From positions 38,546 through 102,545 of the forward strand of contig NMRB01000202.1 of NCBI GenBank assembly GCA_002633025.1: 64,000 bases of DNA, given 5' to 3'. Each line of letters opens with the position of its first letter. Within the stretch, counting starts at the first letter, position 1. Below the pieces are notes generated by a model, which made no database searches, was not told where the DNA came from, and was given only the letters and a program-made list of their open reading frames with translations. This document shows, piece by piece, positions 1 through 10,223 of the stretch. Source of the DNA: Notospermus geniculatus. Lineage: Eukaryota > Nemertea > Pilidiophora > Heteronemertea > Lineidae. A program made the translations under genes and the position numbers.

Positions 1-579
1 CACCGTGGAGAATCAGTAGCAACCTCGCCGATTTTTCCCCCCAGGCAGCTGCACTCGCCGGTCGGCATTTTACTCCTCACCGATTCAAAATGGCGGACGT
101 GGAGAAGATGCCCATGAAAACAGGTAAAAAGATGATGATTAAAGTATTCTAATCGAGACGAGACATCGACGAGGCTATTTCTACGATACCAACGATTCGA
201 TCGATGTATACTTTGTCTTAATATGTGATCTAGCAGTGACGTTTGAACCAAAAAAGTTGCGAAAACGGCACCCGATAGATGCAGAAGGAATGGTGAAGAA
301 ATGTACATATCGCGTACCGGTAACTTTTTTGGTTCAAACGTCACTGCTAGATCACATATTAAGACAAAGTATACATCAATCGAATCGTTGGTATCGTAGA
401 AATAGCCTCGTCGATGTCTCGTCTCGATTAGAATACTTTAATCATCATCTTTTTACCTGTTTTCATGGGCATCTTCTCCACGTCCGCCATTTTGAATCGG
501 TGAGGAGTAAAATGCCGACCGGCGAGTGCAGCTGCCTGGGGGGAAAAATCGGCGAGGTTGCTACTGATTCTCCACGGTG
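1..579. repeat. Near-perfect foldback palindrome, 257-bp arms
   Basis: Bases 1-257 are repeated as reverse complement at 322-579, with a 64-bp spacer (258-321). I see almost no differences between the arms, so the palindrome is young or kept uniform by gene conversion. The left arm begins at the window edge, so the element may extend further. Each arm carries a segment that reads like a first coding exon: ATGGCGGAC at 90, eleven codons, then a CAG|GTAAAA splice donor at 123/124, mirrored on the - strand at 490-457. The protein start M-A-D-V-E-K-M-P-M-K-T is not one I recognise. Open frames across the spacer are by-products of the palindrome and are not called as genes. Confidence 0.9.
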
Positions 580-1143
580 GAACTGGTACGAATAAATGTA
601 GACTGGCTGCTACATGCTTCAAAGAAATCATCATCATTACATGAATTGCACAGAAAAAGTACAACAGATTCGCATCAGATCTTCAGAATGTTCTCTAGGT
701 AGACACGAAGTTGTTCAAAGGCAGTGTCGTGGAGAAAAAGTGCAAAGTAAATGTAAGAAGTGGAAACGTGAGGCGCCAGACCGTGTTGTGAGTGTAGTGG
801 TCTCACCAGACAGTGGGATTGCAGAACTTCTGTTTCACAGGTGGAGCATTTGGAGAAAAAGCAAACATGTGCATGGCATGAAATATTAGTGACTAGCCAG
901 CTAATGTTGTATCAACTTTTTATGTGGTAAGAACTTGTAGTACTTCTTTCCAACGAAGTTCCCTTTTCACAACATGATCAAGCACAAAAACTCAATCTTG
1001 AAATGAGTTACAGATTGCCAACGAAAGCCCCTATTGTGAGTCAGTGCTGTGCAGACTAACATTGTGGATGCCTTCAGGATTGTTGGAGAATTCCGAATGT
1101 GGCTGACTGAAACGCAGCTGTACCGGGATCCCGACATCTCTTT
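580..1143. other. Unassigned stretch
   Basis: A 91-codon open frame (614-889) has basic, low-complexity content and no recognisable motif or splice context. I see no gene or repeat structure here. Confidence 0.4.
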
Positions 1144-1615
1144 AGCCGCGTTTACACTGCCAAACATATAGGTCCAGATGAAGTGAACCATACTCGGACC
1201 GGACCGGGTCCACTTTATTTGTACCGTTTAGACTGCAGCGATGAGTCACCGCACAACGTACCTGAAGCGTCACTCTCCATTCAGTGGAGGTAAGAAACTC
1301 GCGCGGAATGCATGCTGAGTTTTCCCGCAAGTGACGCAAGGACGAACTGCGCGCATGCTCAATACTCTCCAAGACAAGTGGACTCGGTTAAGTTCGCCGT
1401 GCGTCAGGTTTACACAGCACATTTTGTCGGGGTACTGTACTCGGTCCGGACCGAGAGCAGACCGAGACCACCTCCTTCTGCGGGTCTCGGTACGACTCAC
1501 TTGTGGTCCGGACCGGGTACGCTTGGCAGGTTTACACTGTCACTTTTTTTGCCGTACCGTATACTCGGTCTGGTCGGAGTTCACTTGATTTTTGGCAGTG
1601 TAAATAAATGCGGCT
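1144..1615. mobile_element. MITE family 1, copy a (TIR AGCCGCGTTTACACTGCC)
   Basis: The left end AGCCGCGTTTACACTGCCAA matches the reverse complement of the right end, which reads TTTTTGGCAGTGTAAA, then a short insertion, then GCGGCT. The flanking triplets are TTT and TTT, consistent with a 3-bp target duplication. The interior holds repeated CGGACCG and CCGAGACC words in both orientations and no coding capacity. A second copy lies at 6302-6754, and an element with related GTTTACACTG ends lies at 27916-28331. Three-base duplications would fit a PIF/Harbinger-type non-autonomous element, but no transposase is present to confirm it. Confidence 0.85.
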
Positions 1616-2076
1616 TTTGCCTCCATGATTGAGAGGTACGTCGAGTACACACTCGATTGACAAGTCATCTGTCCATAGAGGAACTTATTGTAAGCCTTGA
1701 GATGATAGAGTACACCAGATCAGTTGCACCAGAAGTCAAACCTTGGCATGAACGAACGAGAACGAAGATCTTCCAAAACCTTTCCTCGTATCCCGCACTT
1801 ACATACGATCTGATGACTAAGTGGTCCGTTTTGGGATCATCGCATCCTCAATAGCCTGATATTGATGTCTTGTCTCGTTCCGCTTGCAGTGATTGCACAT
1901 TGTTGATTTGATGATATGTCTGCTTGGTAAGTGGGAGGGAGTGCCCACTTGTCCTGTAAATTTTAGACTCGAAGTCTTACGCAATGAACATTCTGGTATA
2001 TTCTACTACATGTATGCAAGAGTGCTCCAGTGCTGCAGTCCACGAGCTACAGACGCTGATGTGTCCAAGGGCCCTG
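1616..2076. other. Unassigned stretch
   Basis: No open frame with recognisable content and no repeat structure were found between the two flanking MITEs. Confidence 0.35.
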
Positions 2077-2285
2077 TAGAGTTTTGGCAGTGGCTCATTG
2101 GCAGTCCACCATGATGATGTCGCTGACGAAGTGTGCCACGCGCAGCTTGCATCATGGTGGGTTGAAGTCACGCACACTCCACTTGTGCCAGTTGCAAAAT
2201 GCAGCGCGTGGATCAATGACGTATGTCAATTTGACCGTCAAGATGGCAGATATTTCTGTGATGATGCCATCCACATAAACTCTAT
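2077..2285. mobile_element. MITE family 2, copy a (degenerate)
   Basis: This is a diverged, inverted relative of the element at 8212-8402. Shared blocks include a CAGTGGCTCATT terminal piece, a segment around TGTGCCACGC, and a TTGACCGTCAAGATGGC block. Ends here are eroded, so boundaries are approximate. Confidence 0.6.
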
Positions 2286-2313
2286 TCAGTTTGGGGTTTG
2301 AAATTGCCATAAA

Positions 2314-2585
2314 GTGCCTACAGGTCGACATTGCGTCTTGAAGCAAGTCGACGGATCTGTCGCAGATAAAATAACTACCACGCGCAGGTCGACATTTCAG
2401 CGATTGAGAGGAACATGGAACAACTGGCAGTTACCTTGACAACACACTCAACTAGCGGATCCGGCAGTTGCTCAGAGACACAAGCGCGCTCAGTTTGACA
2501 AAATCAGCAACTGATCAGTTGCTTCCATCGCCGGAAAGCTAGTTGCCGCGAGTTGCTTCAGGACGCAATGTCGACCTGTAGGCAC
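2314..2585. mobile_element. MITE family 3, copy a (TIR GTGCCTACAGGTCGACATTG)
   Basis: GTGCCTACAGGTCGACATTG at the left is matched by its reverse complement at the right end. The interior has further inverted pieces (GTTGCTTC, GTCGAC) and matches the copy at 12751-13017. Flanking triplets are TAA and TTA, not identical, so the duplication has decayed. Confidence 0.85.
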
Positions 2586-3206
2586 CTTTAGAAGGTGTCT
2601 ACCAGGCTAGCTGGCTGGTCTGAGGGTTTTACAACTACACCCTACAGTTTCGTATTCTTCAATGAGTGATTTGCTTCAATGCTCGACATTTGTTGCACAT
2701 CAGGCCACCCGGAGGCAACCCCCGCATCCCAGACAACACACCCACGTACACCCCGACCCCATGACATTATAAAACCTCAAACAAGACACAAATGTGAACG
2801 AAGGAAACTTATCAAATCTATCATCCAGACAAACGTTCAACAGCGTTCTATCAGATTCTTGGTTGTATCTTGTCCGATTGTACGCCTTGATGAAGACGAA
2901 TGCGGGAGTTAGAATCGTGCAATCGAATGGAGATCAGATTGATGGCAACAAGAATGTTGTGCACACAGTGGTTCTGGGAAGACTAACTGCCTTGTGGTAT
3001 TTACCTATTAAAAAGAAGCAAGATGGTGGCATTCTGAAGAAATCGACCCCTCGTAGCATCGCTCCCAAGGTCGTGAGCGATGCGATAGAGAACCTATCTT
3101 CAGGATGGGATGGTGGTCACGTGTGCCAGATTTTGAGTGGCATACTGCCCTGTGCAGGTCTCCAACCCATATAACAGGGGCAGTTTGGCTTGCAAGTTGG
3201 GCCTAC
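2586..3206. other. Unassigned stretch with a 126-codon open frame
   Basis: The open frame 2794-3174 (+) has ordinary composition but I recognise no domain, and it lacks convincing splice sites. It is left uncalled. No repeat structure was seen. Confidence 0.35.
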
Positions 3207-3209
3207 TAA

Positions 3210-3546
3210 AGCCTTGTTCACACTGGTGGTGCAGCGTGATGTGGTGCGATGCGTTGAAAAAAATCACCAAGCGGTGTAGTTTTGACATAACGCAGCGCGA
3301 CACGGTTGGTTGCGGTGGTCATAATTAGTGGAAATGACATCATTCAGATCATACAAATCCTCACGCGGCAGGCGATTCGACGTGGAAAAATACTGCAGGA
3401 GCGATCGGGGCGGTGGAAATTGCTCGTCGCGTCATACCGCTTCTTACCGCATCGCAAGTGTGAACAGCTATAGGCGTTTAAAAACAGTGGGAGCGATCAG
3501 ACACGAAAATTTCGCATCGCAGCACGTCGCTAGTGTGAACAAGGCT
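3210..3546. mobile_element. Harbinger-like MITE with TAA target duplication
   Basis: Left end AGCCTTGTTCACACT is mirrored as AGTGTGAACAAGGCT at the right. Both flanks are TAA (3207-3209 and 3547-3549), a 3-bp duplication of the TWA type known for PIF/Harbinger elements. The interior has GCGATGCG and CGCATCG words but no open frame of note. Another inverted-repeat element abuts directly at 3549. Confidence 0.88.
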
Positions 3547-3548
3547 TA

Positions 3549-3725
3549 AGCCTGCCGCACACGGAAGCTATCTGCTGAGCAAAAAGTTATTCGAGACCGT
3601 TTGCTCAGCAGATTGCTCGTAAGGCAGAAAACGCACCAAAAATACGCACACACGCGAGCTATCTGCTGAGCAAACGGTCTCGAATAACTTTTTGCTCAGC
3701 AGATAGCTCCCGTGTGCAGCAGGCT
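3549..3725. mobile_element. Short foldback MITE (TIR AGCCTGCNGCACACGG)
   Basis: The ends AGCCTGC and GCAGGCT are inverted. Inside, a CTATCTGCTGAGCAAA block occurs several times in alternating orientation, so the element can fold in more than one way. It sits immediately against the TAA-flanked MITE, indicating an insertion into or beside its target site. Confidence 0.85.
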
Positions 3726-4829
3726 CTAACCATGGCCATAGTGGAGATCTTCTGAGGCCGGTGGGTCAGGCCGTGCTGTGTAACTCTGTGTACAGTACAC
3801 TCTTCTCTCTATGTAGAAAACTTATATTGCTAGTTATATAAACGTAAGCCGTTGGCTTCACTGACCAAACTCAATGTCACTGATTAGTAATCCTTGTTGC
3901 ACCCAAATCAACCTTCAGCGAAAGGGTAGAGAGCAAAACAGCCTATGGGACAAAAAACAGAAATATTTTTACCACTGCCACGCAGACGACCGAACCAATA
4001 TACTGTTCATGGGAAATCTGTCAATAGTTGAAGAAAGCGACGTTTATTAGTTCCGTTGCAGCCTCTTAGACTATTTGTACGATATGTCATCTATCGAGTG
4101 CATGATGGGAGACGTTTTAAAAAGTTGCGTAAGGATTTGTAAAGATGTTTCTCTCGTTGGTACTCGTAGCGGTTGATGCTGGATGGAAATGGCGCATTTT
4201 GTTGTTCCTTTTTGCCGAGTAGACAAGTGATTGGCAATAATTTGACAGTTCCTGGTAATTTCCAGGAAGTCCCAATAGCTGCTGTAACATCTATGACAGG
4301 TGGAAATGGAGTTTAAGGTGAGCTGCATTCTCGTCAAATGATGCTGTCTCTTGATAGACGACGTGAATGCAACATGTTCATCTTGTCCTTTTGTATGTCT
4401 CAAGTCTCAAGATGCAAGTCTCAAGTCCTAAATGTTTTGATATGGCGGTGCATTCTAAAAGTACTTGTTGCCTGCCAATATCTGGACTCATTTCACAATA
4501 ATTACACAGAATTTGAAGAGTATCTACCTCTTTCAAAAGACGAAGAGGCAATAAGATTCCGACCGATGTTCATTTGGGATGGTGCTTGAACTCGATGTAG
4601 TGACAGATCGTTGAATGCACAGACATGTTTGGCTGTCTGTGATGTGGGATTTCAGCTAGTAGTTGCAGACATGAAAGGAGTGTCTCGCTGGTCCATCATC
4701 AGTTGGGCTTGCCTGGCAGAAGGTACTTATTTTCATATCCGGACGGCACTCCTCCAAATGTGAGTTTTCTCTTGTGATTGGCTGTCAATGGGCAGTTCAC
4801 TACATGTATTTTGGTTTTCTTGTGGCTTA
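3726..4829. other. Unassigned stretch with a fragment of MITE family 5
   Basis: A piece at about 4759-4800 resembles one end of MITE family 5 (GAGTTTTCTC ... TCAATGGGCA). The remainder, including open frames of about 80-110 codons on both strands, shows nothing I recognise. Confidence 0.4.
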
Positions 4830-5263
4830 AGCCTAGCATACATCACGCTTGCGACTGGAGACAACTGGTCGCCACTGACTGATCTGTCGCCAGAAACAAT
4901 TGATCTACGTGCCCTTGTGACTCACTGGAACTGAGATTTCGCCAGTCGCTGCCAGTTGCACATGTTCAACTTTCTAGCGACTAATTACCTAGTTCGTTCA
5001 GTCACTGGGATGTATGTGGGCTGCGACTGATCAGTGCCCGTTTTCTGAACAATACCGAGTCTCATTGAGTCCCAACGCCCCAGATGTTACCCGAGTTGTT
5101 CCCAGTCGCAAGTGCAATGTACGTGGTATGGACATGATGACGACTGATTGGATCCTCCTAGTTTTACTGAGTTGCTGAATTTGCGATGTGCGTGCAGTGC
5201 GTACATCACTAGCGACTGATCAGATCAGTTGCTTCCAGTCACAAGTGCGATGTACGCCTGGCT
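4830..5263. mobile_element. MITE family 4, copy a (TTA target duplication)
   Basis: The ends read AGCCTAGCATACATC on the left and GATGTACGCCTGGCT on the right, flanked on both sides by TTA (4827-4829 and 5264-5266). Internal blocks around CTTGCGACTGGA and TCCAGTCACAAGTGCG recur in both orientations. Related copies lie at 36844-37137 and 45710-46146, with a fragment near 12198-12275. The TTA duplication fits PIF/Harbinger-type transposition. Confidence 0.88.
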
Positions 5264-6301
5264 TTACACCTTGACCAGTGACACCTACAACTGTTGTTTT
5301 CTACGGCTGAGTTCCACTGGAGATCCAACTTGCTGAAGACAACCCCCACGTGAAGGAGTGCCTGGGTTTGCCTTCCTTTGGGCAGACTCTGCAACTTTGA
5401 ATTCAAGATCAAGCCTTGGAATACAGGCATCAATCATTGCTGCTTGCAGACATTGCTACAGCATGGAATGCTCAAATGCCGCAGTGTAATCTTCATCCCC
5501 TCGTACTGAAGAAAAAAGGGATTCATGTTTATTGACAGACATTTTAATATAAGGGCAAATAGGCAATTATTATTTGAGAGGGTCCACAAATAGCAATATG
5601 TCAGAATAAACAACGTTCTGTGGCATCTCATTTGGTCCAGATGGTGGAGTGGACAGAGCAGTGGATGCTGACACTTCGGATGAGATTTATTTGCTTCAGC
5701 GTAACTTGACGAATATCGACAGTACATTTCACATTCATCTGCATGATAATGTACATAGGTGTAGCCAACTTTGTAGTGAGACAGAATGTGTACACAATAC
5801 TCTAACATTATTTCGCTCCTCTCAAAAGCATGCAAGATATAAAACATCTACGCGGCCGTGATTTTTTATTACGACAGAGACTTCATATGGAGTACTAATA
5901 ACAGGTCAATATTTTCTGTAGAAATAGCCGTTGTTAACGCTGATGGTGCCGTGATAACTCATGGCAAATACTCCACATAGAGGAAGAAAAAATGAACCGC
6001 AGGGGTTGTTTTTTGAACAAATATGGTCTTTTTGCTCCCAGTTCAAATAAAATCTGCATTAGAGCTGGGTTGTGGTGGTGATTGCTTTTCATATGCACTC
6101 TTGAGATCATCGTTCTGAAATTGACAGTGGACATTGACTTATCGTGGCCCCGCCCACCTTTGCACTGACCATTGAGAAATGAGAGCATTTTGATGTTCTG
6201 TGGTCTTCAGTATTTCACCCTTAGTGAAAGCACTATCAACCACAGGCTGTTTGAGGCCGTCATGCTCGCGTAGCAGGGCTTTGGTCTCGCTCATCTTCAT
6301 A
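5264..6301. other. Unassigned stretch
   Basis: A 137-codon open frame on the - strand (5434-5847) is Cys/His/Tyr rich by composition but has no domain I recognise. No repeats were seen. Confidence 0.35.
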
Positions 6302-6754
6302 AGCCGTGTTTACACTGCCAAACATTTTGGTCCAGTTGAAGTGAACCGTACTCGGACCGGACCAGGTCCACTTCATTTGTACCGTTTAGACTGCAGCGTT
6401 GAGTCACCGCGCAACGTACCTGAAGTACGCTCTCCATTCAGTGGAGACAAGAAACACGCGCGGAATGCATGCCGAGTTTTCCCGCGTGTAACGCAAGGAC
6501 GAACTGGCATATGCCCAATACCGTCCCAGGTTAGTGGACTTGGTTCAGTTCGCCCTGCGTCAGGTTTACAGAGCACATTTGGTTGGGGTACCATCCCTGG
6601 TCCAGACCGAGACCACCTCCTTCTGCGGGTCTCGGTACGGTTCACTTCTGGTCCGGACAGGGTACGCTTGGCAGGTTTTCACTGCCACTTTTGTTGCCGT
6701 ACCGTACTTAGTCCGGTCCGAGTTCACTTAATTTTTGGCAGTGTAAATGCGGCT
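6302..6754. mobile_element. MITE family 1, copy b (ATA target duplication)
   Basis: This copy aligns along its length with 1144-1615. The ends AGCCGTGTTTACACTGCC and GGCAGTGTAAATGCGGCT are flanked on both sides by ATA (6299-6301 and 6755-6757). The 200-codon open frame crossing it (6200-6802) is an artefact of the GC-rich interior. Its counterpart in copy a is broken. Confidence 0.9.
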
Positions 6755-7456
6755 ATACACTTGCACACAAGGTTTGTGTGTTTCTTTGGAAATTGCACAT
6801 GATGTGGTCATCATCCATGATCTGTCTGCTCTGGCTGTCTATCACATGAAACAATCAACCATTAAATGAAAAACATGGGTGCAGAAGTTTTGACTTACTT
6901 TCATAACACATGGTGTGATGGGAAAAAAAGTCGAGTATTAATAACAGGCATTGTCTGTCTTATCGATGCACTCTTTACCTTGTTGCCGCATTCGTGCTTT
7001 TAAACGTTCTTTACTTTTATTCTCAAGGTAAAGTTAAGATTTTTGTGAAACCGTATGACTCAACAAGTAAAAACGGTCGTCAAATCCAATGAAAAAAATC
7101 ACAATTTCAGAGAAAAAATACGTCGTAAGAAAATGTTAGTCTTTATGCTTCGTGATCCTTCTTTAATGCGTTGTTTGGAAAACATTGGAGCTAACATTGT
7201 TCTTGTAATGTCATCTGATCTTTTGAGGTATTTTGAGTACTTGGCACAAGTTTTAGGCATGTTTTCTCTTTCTTTTTGGCTCAGGTACAGAAGGCATACC
7301 TGGCCAGTCACTTATATTGCTTTTTGTTGCTCTTTTGGAATGGATCATTACCATTTTAAACTTGGATCGGTTTGCCTGGTTTACAACATCCAGGCAAATG
7401 CTGGAAACTCGTGACTGATCTTCTTACAAAGATCTTCAGCATCTTCAGGGTGTTAT
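6755..7456. other. AT-rich unassigned stretch
   Basis: The open frame 7055-7414 (+, 119 codons) is rich in Lys, Phe, Leu and Tyr, as AT-rich noncoding DNA tends to be, and shows no recognisable domain. Confidence 0.35.
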
Positions 7457-7778
7457 GCGCATGTCAGGTCACACCGCGATTGCCTGCGCTACGACGGAAC
7501 AGTCGGCATCAGGTGTTGCAATCACGGTCAGGTAAAAAAAAACGAACAAATGTGTACGATCGTTGTGGAACACGCAGCATCTGCGCGCAGGGAATCGTAA
7601 CCGTATTCAGGTCATCTGCCACCACAGCATCGCAAAGTTCTGGCAGTCATGTGACTTGTGATCATGTGACTTTTTGAAGATGGCAGTTCCCATACAGGGT
7701 ATGAAAATACTGATCACTGATTGGTTAACTAAAATAGACCAACTTTTGGATATGAAATCGCACGACGGCACGTCGTAA
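7457..7778. mobile_element. MITE family 6, copy a (uninterrupted but truncated)
   Basis: This segment matches, in reverse orientation, the two parts of 19459-20961 on either side of a 0.9-kb insertion. It therefore shows the empty target (around 7668-7680). One terminus (GCGCATGTCAGGTCAC) is present. The other is lost at an ambiguous base (7779), beyond which another MITE begins. Confidence 0.8.
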
Positions 7779-7821
7779 NATGGGTATTCATTGGAAAGCT
7801 CTCGCAGAGCACTTCCAAATG

Positions 7822-8065
7822 AATAGACAAATCCCAAATTGATGTAAACGAGAAAGATCTGCGCACGTCCGCCGGAATCGCAAACACAACCTCGGTGTGA
7901 AACTGAATGACGTGACGCAAAGAACCCCACGACAGTGACTTCGACGACGTTGCGTCAGAGTCGACCATTGCTGAATCATGGATTGTGTCACATCAGCTGG
8001 TTTCAGATCGAGGTTGTGGTTGCGATTTTGGCGGAAGTGCGCAGATCTGCGAATTTGAGAATCAT
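7822..8065. mobile_element. MITE family 7, copy a
   Basis: The left end AGACAAATCCCAAATTGATG continues into GATCTGCGCAC, and the right end holds GCGGAAGTGCGCAGATCTG in inverted orientation. The interior is shared with 8818-9041 and 50198-50432 (blocks around GACGTGACGCA and TTGCGTCAGAGTCGACC). The outer right terminus is eroded here. Confidence 0.8.
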
Positions 8066-8211
8066 CTAGAGGCCTACCTATGTGACAGGGATTCCCTGAC
8101 AGTTCAGAATCATGTAGGCCCACATGATTGTTTGTTATTTTGTTTTGTGTGAAATTGCCACTGACATAAAAGGATGAATTTGGAACTTTTGGTGGGGTTC
8201 CTAATGTCATC

Positions 8212-8402
8212 TATAGACCATGTGCAGATGACGTCATCACGGAAAAATCTGCCGTCTTGACGGTCAAATGACGTCGGCGACCACTTGGTGCACTTTGTCG
8301 TCAACGCTTACACCATGATGCGATCTACACGTGGCGCACTTTGTCGTGGACGGCAGCATGGTCAAAAGTGACGTCATAATGAGCCACTGCACAAGGTCTA
8401 TA
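8212..8402. mobile_element. MITE family 2, copy b
   Basis: The ends TATAGACCATGTGCAG and CTGCACAAGGTCTATA are inverted repeats, with TGACGTCA-containing blocks just inside. TA immediately outside AGACC could be a two-base target duplication. The degenerate copy is at 2077-2285. Confidence 0.75.
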
Positions 8403-8735
8403 TTGCTAATAAAGTGGTAGACTACAATGTATAGACTCAAAACTGTCAGTCTATGAACTTCACCCCAAGTGGTAATAAAGAACGCTAAACAATATACGTC
8501 AAATTTTCTTGCATGCTTCCCCAACTTATAAAGACTTCGAGTGTAAGCATCTTGACTTCAGCCACAATCGATGCATCCCGCAATATCTCTTGGCGAGATT
8601 GATCTTTGGGATGGTTGAGTGGGCTACACGGAGTTCACAGCATCGTCAGTCGATTTGCAAGTGTTTTTAGTTCTGTTGTTGTTGTAGCTAATGTTTGACT
8701 TGTTGCTTGATGAGGCCAAGAATAATGTGTTTTTC
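8403..8735. other. Unassigned stretch
   Basis: No gene or repeat structure is visible here. Confidence 0.3.
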
Positions 8736-8764
8736 GATTTACATCAATTTGGGATTTGTCTATA
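8736..8764. mobile_element. Solo terminus of MITE family 7
   Basis: ATCAATTTGGGATTTGTCTA matches the right end of the family 7 copies but has no matching interior, so it is a remnant of a separate copy just upstream of 8818-9041. Confidence 0.6.
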
Positions 8765-8817
8765 TTGTGATATCTTCATTTTTCAACCAGGTCTCAAAAT
8801 TGCAATCTGCCGTCAAA

Positions 8818-9041
8818 GAGAAAGATCTGCGCACTTCCGCTGAAATCGTTAACACAGAACCTTGGTCTGAAGCTGAATGACGTGACGCAGAGAACCCCAC
8901 GACAGTGACTTTGATGACGTTGCGTCAGAGTCGACCATTGCTGAATCGTGGATTGCGTCACGTCAGCTGGTTTCAGGATGAGGTTGTGTTTACGATTTCG
9001 GCGGAAGTGCGCAGATCTGGGAATTTGGGATTTGTCTATTA
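8818..9041. mobile_element. MITE family 7, copy b
   Basis: AGAGAAAGATCTGCGCACTT at the left pairs with the inverted AAGTGCGCAGATCT near the right, which ends GGGATTTGTCTATT. The interior matches copies a and c closely. Confidence 0.82.
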
Positions 9042-9131
9042 GTTTGCTCGAACTGACTGTATGCCGCATGAATCAGATATGGTAGAGACAGGTCCAGAGA
9101 GGAGCATCCGGAATAGGGGGTGTCTCTGTAA

Positions 9132-9791
9132 TGCCCCGCTTTCACTTACGCTACAAATGTTCCGAATCACCCTGAATCTGAAATTGTCGAAATTCGTGGC
9201 TATCGGGTAGAAAAATATAGCGAATGTCAAGAATGGGTTAAGAAACAAGTACGAATTCAAAGAATTATGTAAGAATTGTATGAGTAAGATACGACTCAGT
9301 TACGAAATCTTGGCCGATTCGTGACCAATTCGTAATTTATTCGTGAATACATTTGGGACATTCATGCCTGTTTCAGGATGGTTTCGGCGTGGCGGGGTCC
9401 ATGAATTTGTGGGAGACATGAATGGCCAAGAATAGCCCAGACATGCCAGAATGCAAACGAATCGATTACAAAACTGTTACGGATGATAAGAAAGTGTTAC
9501 GAAGTGTTCACGATACATCTACGAATTTGAAATTCGTGAACCTTCCCACAAAAGTTTTCGACAAACAAAAACTTTCGTGGCAGCTCGACGACCTCACCGT
9601 CACGTGAACTGTACGAATATTCAGGAATCAACTAAGAATCATTTAAGAACTACAGGGTGGGCCAGAGAAGTGTCCCTCGAACAATAGCATTTCTGTTGTT
9701 TCCCACCCTGTACAAGAAACGTTTGAGAATTATCTACGAACCGGACAAATTTACGATTCGGGATATTCGTAGCGTAAGTGAAAGCGGGGTA
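9132..9791. mobile_element. MITE with CCCCGCTTTCACTTACGC ends and TAA duplication
   Basis: The left end TGCCCCGCTTTCACTTACGC is mirrored on the right by GCGTAAGTGAAAGCGGGGTA. TAA flanks both sides (9129-9131 and 9792-9794). The interior has many TTCGT and ACGAA words. A 58-bp mariner-like remnant is inserted inside it at 9653-9710. Confidence 0.87.
9653..9710. mobile_element. Mariner-like remnant, 58 bp, TA-flanked
   Basis: CAGGGTGGG at the left and CCCACCCTG at the right are inverted repeats, each bordered by TA (9651-9652, 9711-9712). CAGGGTG(N)CC-type termini with TA duplication are known for mariner elements. Only the ends remain. It is nested in the element 9132-9791. Confidence 0.75.
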
Positions 9792-9794
9792 TAA

Positions 9795-10223
9795 GAGAGG
9801 TATACCTTACCATATGGTCTGGCATATGAGTAAGATACGAGCAACGGCGCGAAATAAATCCGCCAACTTTCTATGCTATGATTGTTGCATCAAGCCTTCA
9901 TGTTTTGATAATCATTTCGCACGAGGTCGATAAGTACAACCCATATAACGATTAGTACTAATCAATGTACTTCGTTAACATGTAAAACAATGAATTGGGA
10001 AACGAGTTATGATTGTTATTGGACTGAATTGTCTAGAATCGACTTTTGGTTTTTATGAAGCATTGCTATGACATATAAAATGGTGTAATTGAATAATTAG
10101 TGTGATGTGTATATTTCAAGCTGTGTGCTAAGACGGTAATTTTCCAATTACGCGTTATGTTACATTTGTCTGCTCACTTGTCAAATCTGTTGACTCCATC
10201 AGTGTTCTCCATTGAAGTTTTTT
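9795..10223. other. AT-rich unassigned stretch
   Basis: Nothing is visible beyond AT-rich single-copy-looking sequence. Confidence 0.3.

Noticed and set aside
236-595. 119-codon open frame
   Set aside because: It lies across the centre and right arm of the palindrome and has no recognisable domain. The frame is a by-product of the inverted repeat.
6200-6802. 200-codon open frame on the + strand
   Set aside because: It runs through MITE family 1 copy b. The equivalent region in copy a is broken and the residues match no protein family.
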